DNA of 64,000 nucleotides from Eretmocerus hayati (lineage: Eukaryota > Arthropoda > Insecta > Hymenoptera > Aphelinidae), in the NCBI GenBank assembly GCA_029851415.1, contig CM056741.1, forward strand, positions 85,388,282 through 85,452,281, given 5' to 3'. Below, in pieces: positions 22,161 through 34,430 of this stretch. The notes under the pieces were generated by a model, which had not been told where the DNA came from, did no database searches, and worked only from the letters and a program-made list of their open reading frames with translations. The stretch's first letter is position 1; each line of letters starts with the position of its first letter. A program made the translations under genes and the position numbers.

Positions 22161-25100
22161 GGGTCATTCTGGACCAAGGTGAACATTTTGAAAATCGACG
22201 AAATTTAAAAATGCCCCAAACATTTTTTTCCGTTAGTACTACTAGAATATAGTTGAAAAAAATTTTTTTTCGGATTTTTTTGGGACCCATGGCGGGCCCT
22301 ACGAATTTTCCAAGTCGCATTTTTGAACAGTTTTCCGCCTATTTTTCGCTATCTTGGAAAATTCGTAGCTCGGACCCAAATGCATCTTTTTCATCCTAGC
22401 TGGGCGCATTTTTTTCAGTATGACGTACACTTTCAAGAAAGGCATTGACCGGTCCAAAAAATTGATATCTGGTAGGTCCCCCGGTTGCATCTAAAAAGGT
22501 CCGAAAATACGACTTTGCACCACCTTTGGAGGCGTATAGGTCGAAATGGAAGCCTCGTAGCGAAATTTTGCAGGAGAAAAAACTTGTAGGCCTTGAAAAA
22601 ACCTTCAATTTCCTTTTTGGATTTTATTTTGGAATTTAAGTTGGGCATTTTTGTGAAAACGTGAAACTTCAAGGCCAATTCAAAAAAAATCGTTTATTTT
22701 TTATCGACCCCAAACCTATGATAAAATGTTCTTTCAGGTGTCTATTTGAAGGCCCAACAATAATTTGGTTGTTCCTTTGAATTCCCGATTTTATACGAGC
22801 TGTTAAAAACAGTCGAAAACACCGAAAATCGTGTCGAATTCGGGCCTTATCATGAAGCTTCGTGGACTGGGTCTTCCCTTGCTCTCCATTCGTGGACTCT
22901 AATTATACAGCACTCAGCATAAAATATTGTGGAAGATGAGACCTAGAGCTGAAAAATGGCCTCTCGTGCAATGTTTTACGATGGAACCGTCCAAAACTAG
23001 AGTGAATTGAGTAAATACAAGATAAATCGAGGAAATCGATTGTGATGCATCTCTTACTTAACTAGCCCGCGCTCACTAGCCCAACCGGCCGCTTTGGCAC
23101 TCCACGTATGCTCCGCACTGCATGCCATCCTCCGTTTATGCGGGAGTGATAAGTGATATTAACAGCTGATGCAGTATTGTGAGGTATTATCCAGTATAGA
23201 CAGAAATGAGAAGGTTCTCTAATCTCCGTTATAGACTGTAGACTGTACAAGGTTTCGGTTGTTAGTGACCACCACGGAAAAATTGTATGTGTCAGTCAGC
23301 GTCCCGATCAGAAATTTTGGTACCTTCGCCGCAGGCTTTGCCCCGAAGATGGGCCAAATGTATTGTGAAACATATGAAGTGTAACGCCTTCCCCGCGGGG
23401 CACCCGCGAGGTATCATCGGGGCAATATTTGCGCGAAATTAGTGCAGTTTCTGTTGAGACCTTCAAAATAATTTCGGATATGTTTGTAATGTTATCACTA
23501 TTATGTGATTGTTTAAGGAGGCTCAGTCGTCGAAACTTTTTAAGTCATTCTGAATTGGAAAAATTATGATGCATACTCCGTGATACAAGGAATCTATTGC
23601 AATTTCGAAATATGCGGGTTGCCGACCTCATTTTTGAGAAAAAAATTCTCAAAGTATTGGAATTTAACACGGCGTCTTATGGGTGATGACCACGGAATGA
23701 GTCATATCTCAAAATTCAACAGTGTTACCGCAACGAGCAACTGTCCAAGCATGCATCATTTATAGACAAATGGAATGTCATTCAGAAACATGCATGTTGC
23801 CGACGTGCAGGAGGCAGGAAAACATTCGAAAGAATCAAAACTGTCGAAAAACAGGTGTGCAGCGGCTGCTCGACCGCTGGCACGCTTGCGCTAGCGCGAG
23901 CTTGGGTTGTGTATGTGTGTTGGTGAGCGAGCGCGTCTCGTAGCCTGACGCTTGTGTTAGTAGGCGCGGGGCCCCAACTGCTCGTGATACGTTACCCAAC
24001 GACGGAGCCTCCTTAAGTAAAGTATGTTCAAGTAAAGTTGAAAATTCATTGAAGACCTGGGAAAGCCTCTCAAGATCTACTCATATCCAGCCTGTGTTTA
24101 CTTCTACTGAGGGCAAATAGTCACTTGACTTTGCAGCGTGTGACGAAGAAATTAATTTTGCTGGACTGAGATTTGTGTGAAAAGTGAGTGGTGCTTATCA
24201 ATGATATTAAAATACAGTATGTTCATGCTCAATGCCTTTGTTGAAATTTCCATCATACACCCACAGAAGTGAGGTTAACTCTGAGACACTATGCAGGAAT
24301 GTTGTGAAAGTGATCAGATACTTTGCGGGGGCCCTGCGGGAAAGGCGTTACACTTCATATGCTTCACAATACATTTGCCCTAATACCCGCGATGTTCGGA
24401 GCATGGCGTAAAAATAACAAGATGTGTGACTGCGCACGTTTTCGATGTGTCTCCACTCGACGCCATTTTGATATTCTTGACCGCGAACTTCCGAATCATG
24501 CTCCCTGTATAGTACTGGACAAACGAAATGCAAGTAGGTCTTATTTTGAGGAAGGTAAGAAGTCCTAGCGTGAACAAGCAAGTTTCGGCGTGATTATAGG
24601 CAAATACGTAAATCTAGAACGATGCCGCAATGATATTGCAGTTGGAATGAAGAATAAAATCATGAATTCATTTCAATCAAAATGGGTATTTATTTTCAAT
24701 TTAACTGTCCACGAGACTAAAATTTTGAGGGAATCGGTGGAACTGCACATTCTTAACATCGATAACTGATCCTGTGCTTTTTTTGCACTTTGACAGAATG
24801 ATCTGGATAGCGGGACAATAATTGTCGGTAAGCCAAGCCATACACGCTTGTCGGTCACCAACACTTACACGCGGCTCGAACTAAAATACGTAAGAAAGGC
24901 GAGTGGAGACAACTGGAGACTTAGAGAATCTCCACTCAGAGATTAGAGACCCTGAGTGGAGGGTCTCTAGTGGAGACAGGGCCATGTCTGCGCGAGAGTA
25001 GACGAGTTTTGAGGCTCCGGTGTCACACACCTTGTTATTATTTCGCCATGGTTCGGGGCAAACCCCGCGGGGAAGGTAATGACGGTCAGCGGCCATTCAA

Positions 25101-26523
25101 GATCTCCCATCTCACTCGCACCTGATAGGTTATCCCATGAGTGCGAGAGAGACGACAGATCTCGAACGGTCACTGACCGTCATCCTATTGCAGTTCACCT
25201 CATGGCGCAGAGATAACAAAAGTTATCTTCACGCCATGGTTCACCTTGTTCTCGAGTGTACCAAAATTTCTGATCGAGACGCTGACTGACACATACAATT
25301 TTTTCGTGGTGGTCACTAACAACCCAAACCTTGTACAGTCTACAGTCTATAACGGAGATTAGAGAACCTTCTTATCTCTGTCTACCTGACAATACTGCAT
25401 TAACTGTTAATATCACTTATCACTTCCGCATGAACGGAGGATGGCATGCAGTGCGGAGCATACGCGGAGTGCCAAAGCGGCCGGTTCTAGATTTATCTTG
25501 TATTCTAGTTTTGGACGGTTCCATCGTAAAACATCGCACGAGAGGCCATTTTCCAGCTCTAGGTCTCATCTTCCACAATATTTTGTGCCGAGTGCTGTAT
25601 AATTAGGGCCTCGACAGAAAGTGCGCATTTGCTCTTTTTCCCCTGTGGAAGTAGCGCCATTGCGCGCCCGTGGCGGCGACTGCAACTACAGGGCCTATGC
25701 TTATACACGGGGAAAAAAGTGGAGGAAAGAGCATTGCGCACCTTCTGTCAAGGCCCTTAGAGTCCACGAATCGAGAGCAAGGGAAGACCCAGTCCACGAA
25801 GCTTCATGATAAGGCCCGAATTCGACACGATTTTCGGTATTTTCGACTGTTTTTAACAGCTCGTATAAAATCGGGATTTCAAAGGAACAACCAAATTATT
25901 AATGGGCCTTCAAATAGACACCTGAAAGAACATTTTCTCATAGGTTTGGGGTCGATAAAAAATAAACGATTTTTTCAAATCGGCCTTGAAGTTTCACGTT
26001 TTCACAAAAATGCCCAACTTAAATCGGCTGTAGATCGTACGTGAGATAAGATAATGACACGTTCCGAAAAGGAAATTGAAGGTTTTTTCAAGGCCTCCAA
26101 GTTTTTTCTCATGCAAAATTTTGCTACGAGGCTTCCGTTTTGACCTATACGCCTCCAAAGGTGGTGCAGAGTCGTATTTTTGGGCCTTTTTTTATGCAAC
26201 TGTGGGACCTACCAGATATCAATTTCTTGGACCGGTAAATTTCTTCCTTGAAAGTGTACGTCATACCGAGAAAAATGCGCCCAGCTAGGGTGGAAAAGAT
26301 GCATTTGGGTCCGAGCTACGAATTTTCCAAGATAGCAAAAAATAGGCGAAAAACTGCCCAAAAATGGGACTTGGAAAATTCGTAGGGCCCGCCATGGGTC
26401 CCAAAAAAAACTGAAAAAATTTTTTTTCAACTATATTCTAGTAGTACTAACGGGAAAAGAATGTTTGGGGCAATTTTAAATTTCGTCGATTTTCAGAATG
26501 TTCACCTTGGTCCAGAATGACCC
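22161..26523. mobile_element. Long-inverted-repeat (fold-back) DNA element nested in the 5' LTR
   Basis: The ends are inverted copies beginning GGGTCATTCTGGACC. The arms run about 22161-23330 and 25256-26523, over 1.1 kb each. Comparison with the unbroken 3' LTR shows the insertion point and suggests a 4-bp ATAT duplication, although the site is a TA microsatellite. The middle (23330-25255) contains further inverted segments (about 23365-23430 against 24325-24400, and 24400-24440 against 25015-25060). No transposase ORF was recognised, so the element is non-autonomous and its superfamily is unclear. Confidence 0.9.
25606..25756. mobile_element. PIF/Harbinger-like MITE
   Basis: A 151-bp element with terminal inverted repeats GGGCCTCGACAGAA and GGGCCTTGACAGAA is flanked by TTA (25603-25605 and 25757-25759). 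The opposite arm of the host fold-back shows the empty site. A 3-bp TTA duplication is typical of PIF/Harbinger elements. Without coding capacity it is a MITE. Confidence 0.75.
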
Positions 26524-26687
26524 ATATATATCGCGATATATCTATATACTCATATGAAAAGGGACAAAGGAATCAAGCTGCTGACAAGGAAAAGGTAGGT
26601 GCAACTGGGCAGTCCGCCCATACGACTGTTTCTAACGAACTTAAATATATTTGTTATCCCGAGACCTCCGCTCGGGACATAACATTT

Positions 26688-26704
26688 TGGCATCCCTTGT
26701 GGGG
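26688..26704 (+). other. Candidate tRNA primer-binding site
   Basis: TGGCATCCCTTGTGGGG starts 4 bases after the 5' LTR end. It has the TGG start and the GTGGGG pattern expected of a site pairing with a tRNA 3' end and T arm. The cognate tRNA was not identified. The layout resembles lysine-tRNA primer sites but the acceptor stem differs. Confidence 0.6.
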
Positions 26705-26797
26705 AACAGTCATAGTTGCACATAGCTTTTCTAACTCCCAAGTTTCGAACGGTTCCAATGTATGACTCCTGACTTTTTGCAATTCAATCGACGTATG

Positions 26798-27241
26798 ACA
26801 TTACGCCAACAACATCAACGGACGGCCATCATCTCCTGCCCCTCGACCTCCTTCTCCTTATCAACGATCCCCATCACCCTATAATCTATCCAATTCTCCG
26901 TACAGGTCACCATCACCCTATCGGAATTTTCCTCCGGGCCCTTATCCCTTTTATCCGCCCCAGGGCTACTATCCATACTGCCCATTTCCCTATCAACCCC
27001 CTATATATCCTGGATATTTTCCACCCTCTCCGTATCCTTCTGATACATATCAAAGAGACAGAGTTTGGCAAAACCAAAACCCACAGAACTCCACCCATCA
27101 ACACACTGCTAACTCTAATTCTGCCCAGCATTTAAACTCCCAGCCTGCCCGCAGTCAAGGATCGACGGCGGGCATACCAATGAAATCCCAAATCAAAATA
27201 ATGAGCGTAGGAAATTACAAACTGGCAAAAGCCCAGGAATA
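26798..27241 (+). pseudogene. Remnant of Gag, Pro/Tyr/Ser-rich C-terminal tail
   Basis: An open frame of about 147 codons starts just after a TGA, without ATG, and ends with TAG at 27239-27241. Its first two thirds are rich in Pro, Tyr and Ser (repeats of S-P-S-P-Y and Y-P-F-Y-P-P), followed by a Gln/Asn/Ser-rich part. Lying between primer site and protease, it must be the end of Gag. Matrix, capsid and any zinc knuckles are missing, so a large deletion lies between 26705 and 26798. Pol is in another frame, which fits the frameshift between gag and pol in errantiviruses. Confidence 0.6.
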
Positions 27242-27261
27242 GGGCCGATGATAAAAATTGA

Positions 27262-28338
27262 GCAAACCAGGGTTTAGTGTATCTTGATACCGGGGCAGAT
27301 ATTTGCACCGTTTGCCTCGCTTCATGTAGACCTGACATTAAAATGGATGTCTCACGTATCATACGTGTCACGGGAGTATCTGAAGAGCCTATTTACACTC
27401 TCGGAGTGATAAAAACTTGTATTTTTGGTAAAGAAATAAGACTCCATGTACTTCCTCCAGACTGCATAGTGAAATATGACATTATTTTAGGATCAAATTA
27501 TTTTCGGAAATATGGAGCGTGGATATTGTTTGATAAAAACTTAGTGTCATTCGAGGGAGAGAGAGAACACCCCATATCCTTTCTTCCACCCAAATCTAAC
27601 CTAGATTCCTCAGACGACGAGGAAGACGTCGAACTTGACGAAGAAGAAATTTTCTTTTACCCAACGACGGATGTAATCATCTTCCAAGAAAAACGACGAC
27701 TTAACGTTACGGAGACAGACGCAACACCTCTTGAGTTACGAAAAAAGAGTAACATCACCGAAACTCATGAATCACTCGAGGTAACTCATGAGCCTCAGAA
27801 CTCCAACGAGTTACACGCTAACACAACAATTACTCACGACACCCCCAACATGGACCAAGTGAATCGGGCTAGTGAAGACCAATGGCAGGAACTCCCTTAT
27901 CAGGACAGTGATGCTAGCGCTGAAACTGTTATCGCAGAGAATATCTACTCGGTTACTATACCTGCCAAATCAAAAGCCCCCGTCAAAATTTGGACTGATG
28001 TCCCTGACGGCGACGCCTACTTACCCTTTGTTAAAACAAAGAAAGGGGTTTTTTTAGGAGAATGTACTGTTGAAGTATTGAATGGTGTATGCTTCGCTAT
28101 AGCCACTAACACGTTAGACAGAGATATCACAGTGGAAGTACCTCCCCAAAACTTAGATCAATGTCATATTGATCTAGGTCATCTAGAACTTTCAGATGAA
28201 TGCCTTGATTCTGAACCCGAACCAATAGAACCGACGAAACCATTATCTAAATCAGAGAGAGTCAAGATCATAGTGAAGCTCCTATTTCGAACCCATCATT
28301 GTCGTCATGGTCGGAAGAAATTGAGACGGATAATTTGA
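27262..28338 (+). pseudogene. Pol part 1: retroviral aspartic protease and connector
   Basis: The frame opens after a TGA at 27259 and soon shows the protease active site Y-L-D-T-G-A-D-I (from about 27280). The second conserved strand I-I-L-G-S-N-Y-F lies about 67 residues later, as in retropepsins. The enzyme would cut the polyproteins in the particle. A long connector rich in Asp, Glu, Thr and His follows (about 27600-28250), leading to RT. An in-frame TGA at 28336-28338 separates it from RT, which continues in the same frame. The protease core itself is uninterrupted over about 100 codons. Confidence 0.8.
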
Positions 28339-29640
28339 AAATTCCATCATAAATTTATGTTGCCGGGAGACTTGCCACCAAGAACGGAATATATACATCA
28401 TATTGTCACACGAGATGACAAACCCACCACTTCCAAGCAGTATAGATACCCACCCAGCCTCCACAAAGAGATTCGCGAACAAATTATCAAATTACTCCAA
28501 GATCATTCAATTCAACACTCTAACAGTCCCTGGGTGAGCCCCCTATGGATTGTACCGAAAAAACCGGGTCCTGATGGGAAAATCAAAATATTTTTCGGTA
28601 TTTGACCTTGTCAACGGATTTCATCAAATCCAAGTTAACCCTTCTGACCGTCCAAAGACAGCATTCCGAACTCCGTATGGTTTATTTGAATGGCTAGTTA
28701 TGCCTTTTGGTTTATGTAATGGTCCAGCTTCTTTCCAGCGAGCTATTGATAACGTAATGAGCGGATTACAAGGCATCGAAATCTATTCATTACATCGAAA
28801 TATATCATCCATATGAATTTCATTTATATGGATGATATATTAGTCTTTTCAGATTCTTTAAATGCTCATATAGAGAAAATTTCCAAAGTCTTCCAACGGC
28901 TGTCGGATGCTGGTATGAAACTCCAGCCAGATGAGTGTGAATTCTTAACGCCTGAAGTAAAATATCTTGGTCACATCATTGACAGGCGCGGAGTTAGGCC
29001 CGACCCTTCAAAACTGGATGCAGTTCGAAATTTCCCTACGCCAAAAACAACGCGGAACATCAAATCATTCTTAGGCCTCGCGAACTACTATCGACGCTTC
29101 ATTGAAGATTTCTCAAAAAAGGCGAGACCCATGAATGACCCCCTTTCCAAGGGCGTAAAATTCGAATGGAGGGAAGAACTACAGAAGAGTTTTGAGACCC
29201 TCAAACAAGCTTTGTGTGAGGCTCCCGTCCTCATTCCTGCTGATTTTGACAAGCCCTTCATTTTGACCTGTGATGCTTCGAACGGGGCCATAGGAGCAGT
29301 ACTTTTTCAAGGGGAACCTGGCAAGGACAAACCCATCGCTTACATGTCGAAATCTCTATCTAAAGCAGAAAAAAATTATTCTGCAACCGAGAGAGAGTGT
29401 CTGGCTGTCGTCAATTCCGTTCAACACTTCCGTCACTTTTTGTACGGACGCCATTTCACCATCTACGGAGACCACGAGCCCTTGACCTGGATCGAATCCA
29501 TCCAGGATCCCATGAGTAGACTTAACCGTTGGAGGGCTAAACTCAAAGGGTATAATTATACCTTCAAGTATAAGCCTGGAACACAGAATACCAACGCAGA
29601 TGCCCTTTCTCGCAACCCAGTTGAAACCCAGCCCTCTGAT
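28339..29640 (+). pseudogene. Pol part 2: reverse transcriptase and RNase H
   Basis: RT begins with a fingers segment (S-P-W-V-S-P-L-W-I-V-P-K-K near 28525). A deletion near 28585 removes the roughly 30-35 residues that normally lie between the G-K motif and Y-F-S-V-F-D-L, and shifts the frame. Palm motifs follow in frame 2 (FGLCNGPASFQ), then the catalytic F-I-Y-M-D-D-I-L-V-F in frame 1 at about 28819-28848. A snapback insertion just before it restores the frame. The connection and RNase H follow without a break: L-T-C-D-A-S-N-G-A-I-G-A, the catalytic E in T-E-R-E-C-L-A-V, Y-G-D-H, and the terminal N-A-D-A-L-S-R. The enzyme is dead because part of the fingers is missing. Confidence 0.9.
28799..28841. 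repeat. 16-bp snapback at the RT catalytic motif
   Basis: AATATATCATCCATAT (28799-28814) is the exact reverse complement of 28826-28841, which encodes the YMDD region. The loop is 11 bases. CATCGAAAT is also repeated directly just upstream (28773 and 28793). The local copy-back pattern explains both the extra bases and the restored frame. Confidence 0.85.
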
Positions 29641-31188
29641 CATCCGGGACCAACGTTCACAAATAATGAAGAATGCTCCTGCTTAACGTCTGAGTCTGAA
29701 GAGAGTTTTCAATCTGATTCGTCCGTAACATCAGTAAAAATGCTGCCTTCACGTCCTAGACCGACAAAAACTTCACAGCAGCGAGCTGAGAATGCCCGCA
29801 AACAATCAATTTCAGATTCATCATCGACTACATCTAGGGCTCCGCCTAAGCGAGGAAGAAAGAAGGGTTCCAAGATTGAGCCCCCGGAAAGACCAACAAA
29901 TATGTCCGGAGGACAAGGGGATCTGGATGGGAGCACCATCGCCAAAAGACTCAGAATTGGGAAAGGAGGCCCAAAGACTCAAACTCCCATACTAAAGTCT
30001 TCGCGAGAAACAACGCGGAGTTCGTCAGAATCTCTCACTTCAAGTGACGAATCTGAAGACCAAGAGTTTGAAGAGCCCCCTATTCCCCGGCGAGACAAAT
30101 CATTTCTGCCAGATCTCTTGGACAAGGATGAAGAATCCAATTCAACAAACCAGTCATCTGAACGATCTGACACCGAAAAAAGGGGCAATATTGAGACACC
30201 AGATGAACAGGAGCCGCCCAACATCATTACACCGATTCAAAATCCAACTTGCACTCAAAAGAAAAACATACCATACAATATCACTCATGACCCCGATTCT
30301 TCTTCTTCATCTGACGAGAGTTTTATACCTAATGCTCAATCTACCAAGAGATGGTTGAAGAGTCTTACAGAAATTTCGAAACCCGGAAAAAGCCAAACCT
30401 ATTGGTGTGACGAGGAAATAACCAAAGACCATACGACTCAGCTAACATTTTCTGATATAGGATCAGACCCCTGAGACAATGTCCTGGATAGATCGACCTC
30501 CTCCTTACCAGTATACTTGGGCAAAGAACCAGTACCAAATGAAATTGTAGAGGACTGGGTTGCGCATTCCTTCATTCCACCTTAGACGACCCCAATATCA
30601 GAAGCCATGAGAACTAAAATGTCTCCATCCAAGAAATACTTTGCCAAATCTACACCACTCCCGCTGATGGAAAATAGAAGGAGTAATTTTCCGAGTTATT
30701 GGGAAACTCTTAGTACGATAACCCAAGAGAGTAGCGATGTTGGAGATGAAGATCAAAAACCCCGAAATGATTGTTCCATACCCATAGTCAAAGCCGGAGA
30801 ATGCACCACTGATCGTGAAATGCCGAGCGTGACAAAAAGTAACGCCCAACCACCTTCCCATCCTTCCCGACCTCCCAAACTCAGCGTGACAAAAAGTAAC
30901 GCTAAGCCACCTTGCTCTCCTTCCCAACCACTCATAACTAAGACAGCGAAGACGACACATCACCCAATGCCTATGACAGGCGCGACTCATGACATGGGTG
31001 CTACTCTACAACCAGATTTAGATTACAACAAACCCATGACTTTGGAGGTAACGGCTTCTAGAGAATGCATCACGTACATAAAAGATAATATTGTACATTT
31101 TATATCTGCCGATCTCGACCTAACTTCTCCAAATAACAGATTATTGTACGATATATCAGCAATAGATATTGACAAATTAAAATCTTAA
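29641..31188 (+). pseudogene. Pol part 3: long disordered linker between RNase H and integrase
   Basis: About 500 codons in one frame, interrupted only by TGA at 30472-30474, TAG near 30583 and TAA at 31186-31188. The first half is rich in Ser, Glu, Asp, Thr and Pro, with a basic patch (P-P-K-R-G-R-K-K-G-S-K, near 29850). The second half has two 19-residue repeats beginning S-V-T-K-S-N-A, whose DNA is a copy of the element's 19-bp palindrome (30827-30845 and 30884-30902). The last 60 residues (from about T-A-S-R-E-C-I-T-Y-I) look folded and probably form the N-terminal extension of integrase. Errantiviruses usually have only a short linker here, so this is unusual. Function is unknown. Confidence 0.6.
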
Positions 31189-32517
31189 AATGCAGACGTG
31201 GGAGACGTGATAGTTACAAAGAACCGAGATAGATTCATCTACAGTTTAGTCATCACAGAAGGGAAAGATAATGTTATCGTGCCTTCAAATTTAAAATTAT
31301 GTCTGGAAAATCTCTCCAAAATAATACAAAAATCGAACATAGAATCATTCCGGCTTGGTAGGCCAGGTGAAATTACCGATAATCTTCCAAAATCAACAAT
31401 AAGACTTGCGTTCTTAAATGAATTCCGAGATTTTCCGTTGAAAATAACTTTCTGTTATGGCACACGCACGGTTCCCTCCGCAGAAAAGACTAGTTCGATC
31501 ATAGAAGATCTTCATTCGAGTTTATTTGGAGGACATAGAGGAGTGGGGAAGACATATAGAAGGATTCGAGAGAGATATTTTTGGAAGGGCATGAAAAGAG
31601 ACGTTGAGGAATTCATCAGCAAATGTACGGTCTGCCAAGAACAAAAGTTGATAGGAATACGGACAAAAGTACCAATGATTATATCGGACACGCCCTTAGA
31701 AGTATTTTCGAAAATTGCTATCGATACAGTGGGACCTTTACCTGTCACCCCTTCGAATAACAGACATATTTTAACAATGCAATGTCAATTATCGAAATTT
31801 TGTCTAGCAGTACCAATACCCGATATTCGTGCTGTGACTATCGCTGACGCATTAGCCCGTCACCTTATAGCTAACTTCGGAGTACCAAGAGTGATCCTAA
31901 GTGACAGAGGCACTAGTTTCAAGAATAGATTACTAGAAGAATTGGCTAAAATCCTTGGTATAAAATTGATAACTACCACCAGCTATTATCCTCAAGGAAA
32001 TGCATCCTTAGAACGCAGTCATGCAATGCTAGGTAGTTACATACGTACAAAATCTAGGGACAAGCAGGACTGGGACACCATAGTACCCTTCGCTATGTTC
32101 GAGTATAATTCCTCAGTACACAATTCGACAGGTTTGAGCCCTTTTGAAATTATCTACGGACGTAAAGCCCGTACAGTAGACAAATATCCAGAAAAATTTG
32201 AGTTAGAAACATACAACTCTTATCTATGCAACCTCATAAGAGTTCTAAAGGACATTAGACATATTGCTAGGGAAAATTTAATGACATCAAAAGAAAATAC
32301 GAAAATTAAATACGACAAGAAAGCAAAGCCAAAAGACTTGCGGATTGGGATGGAAGTTTACGTTTTGAATGAACCTAGAAAGGGCAAGCTTGATAAATTT
32401 TTCAATGGAAAGTTCAAAATAATAGAAATTCATAGAAACAACAATGTTTTGCTAGAATCTTCTAACGGAAAGAGGTTCCTGAAACATGTAGATAAGATAA
32501 AACGTGCTTATTGCTAA
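31189..32517 (+). pseudogene. Pol part 4: integrase
   Basis: The frame continues from the linker after a TAA at 31186. An HHCC zinc-binding domain (histidines in L-H-S-S-L-F-G-G-H, cysteines in C-T-V-C) is followed by the catalytic core. Its three acidic residues are D in A-I-D-T-V-G-P-L, D in I-L-S-D-R-G-T-S-F and E in N-A-S-L-E-R-S-H, spaced as in DDE integrases. The C-terminal part (D-L-R-I-G-M-E-V-Y-V, F-F-N-G-K-F) is the SH3-like DNA-binding domain of gypsy integrases. From 31189 to the stop at 32515-32517 there is no internal break, so this domain is the best preserved of pol. It ends overlapping the first env ATG by 14 bases. Confidence 0.9.
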
Positions 32518-34430
32518 CAGGCGACATCCACCCTTGACTGTTACAGGTGCGTGCTATAACATCCGCCAAATGGTACTCCTGATCCTCTCTTGGATACTCA
32601 TCCTTAGCCTTAGGCTCGCATTAAGTGATGTAAATGTAACGTATAACATAATACCTATTACTAAAAATCCTGGGATTTACTATGAGTACGTTGGTGAAGG
32701 TAGAATAATTAGATCAAATTGGAGAATATCAGTAACGATAGACTGTAGTAAGCTAATAGATAGGGATTATTGGAGAGAAAAGCAGTTAATGTCCATTAGA
32801 CAAAGGTGTGCTCAGAAATTTACAGACTGTGACAATCTGATCCCCCGAACCAAAATAGATGCAATGATGCATAGCCTTGACCTTTTACGAAAAGACTTGA
32901 CGCATTTTTTTTTCCTCGCCATCCATTCCACAGCCAAATATTGCCAGCGGTCAGAATTTCAAAAAGAGAGGAGCACCCTTAGAAATAGTTGGCTGGGTTA
33001 ACAGAAAATTGTTCGGTACAATGGACGCAGACGACCGTGAACTCATAACAAAACAAGTAAATGACCTTTACGATAGAAACCAGAACATATCTTTATTAGC
33101 CGCAGAAAGAACTCATATTTTGAAATCTGAATTAGACGGTATTCACAAGTTGATAAATTCACAGAGAAAAGAAGTAGAAAGGTTACATAATAAATTGTCA
33201 AAAGAGCTAGGTTCGTCGTCAAACACATCAGACACGATATCATTGCGAGAAAATATAGAAATTTGGGCAACCGAATTCGAAATGGCTTTGGGACATTCCA
33301 TTTCCTCTTATAAAACTCTGATAACCGCCATTGGAACGACAGCGAGAGGTCACTTACATCCGCTCCTGCTTAGCCATGACAAATTACAAACCATACTGAA
33401 TGACATAAATAACTATAAATCTAGCCATACACTACCGTGGGAAAAAGGTGCAATCACACCCGAATACCTCTTTTCAGTTTCAAAGTCATACGTCCATGTG
33501 ATCAATCAGAAGATCCTCACTGTTCTGACATTCCCATTAGCAGACGTAAATAAATATACACATTATCGTATCCATAATCTACCAATTCCCGCACACTCTG
33601 TGAAAAATCGTAAATCTTTCGTTTCCAATGAGCCTAAATACTCAAATAATTTTGTGTCAATAAATTTCCGATTATATATATTCTTTGATGAACATCAATT
33701 ACAGAACTGCCTTGTTCGAAATAACACAAAATTATGCGATGTTATCGAACCTATCCGGGAAAGACACACTGAGGATTCGTGCGAATTTCAATTACTAGCT
33801 AAACAAACAATAAGTCGTCCCAAGGACTGTAACTATGTACTCACTTCAGCCAAAACACCATACTTATTGCAGCTTCAATCCACTAAACAATGGCTATTTT
33901 CCACATCAGCCACAATCAGAATGAGATTAATTTGTACAGAGGGGACAACTGATGAACTCGTGCTTAATGGTACGGGTATATTATCCATTAACGGACAATG
34001 TACAGCCCATGCAGACAATTTCACCCTTTATGGGATGGATGAAATGAGCTTTGACTATACAATCACTTATGAGCCAGACATTGACCTGGATATCACTAAG
34101 ATAATCTCCCGAGACTTACAATTAGCGATGGAAGATGACAGTCACGAATTTTCGGAAAATATCGACGATTGGCTATCTAGCGGAAACTCAATTGCATTAA
34201 ACGAAATAGAAAAACAATGTCGAGATATTGCTAGTCGTAAGAGAGTTACGGAAACAATGCACACATACTTAGGACTCTCCTTTTTCACAACAATTACCTT
34301 TGCGGTGATTCTCTGTATTCTTATCAGGAAAATAGAAATATGGCTCGAAATTAGAAAACTGAGACGAAACAAAAACAGTGTCATTACTGGGACCGATGTT
34401 GACGTAAATTTAAGAATTACAAACGGTTAA
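32504..34430 (+). pseudogene. Envelope glycoprotein, baculovirus F-like, frameshifted
   Basis: The first ORF (32504-33001) has a signal peptide (hydrophobic run V-L-L-I-L-S-W-I-L-I-L-S) and a surface-subunit start. A splice acceptor TTACAG near 32544 would suit a spliced env mRNA, as in errantiviruses. The frame is lost between about 32890 and 32945, most likely in a run of T near 32906. In the second frame a basic K-K-R-G cleavage site appears at about 32959-32970, followed by a fusion-peptide-like stretch. A heptad-rich helix and many Cys and N-glycosylation sites follow, and then a transmembrane segment near the end (F-F-T-T-I-T-F-A-V-I-L-C-I-L-I, about 34278-34322). The layout matches gypsy-type Env related to baculovirus F. 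It is inactive as it stands. Confidence 0.85.

Larger units (their letters stand above)
20923..26684 (+). repeat. 5' LTR, split by a 4.36 kb insertion
   Basis: Sequence 20923-22160 plus 26524-26684 (1399 bp) matches the 3' LTR at 39832-41232 (1401 bp), with scattered substitutions and small differences in a TA microsatellite. The two halves are separated by the fold-back element at 22161-26523. An ORF shared by both LTRs (21218-21520 and 40127-40345) is not kept intact and is not considered a gene. Confidence 0.93.

Noticed and set aside
30598..30990. 130-codon minus-strand ORF over the pol linker
   Set aside because: It is the antisense shadow of the coding repeat region, and its repeats mirror the plus-strand repeats.
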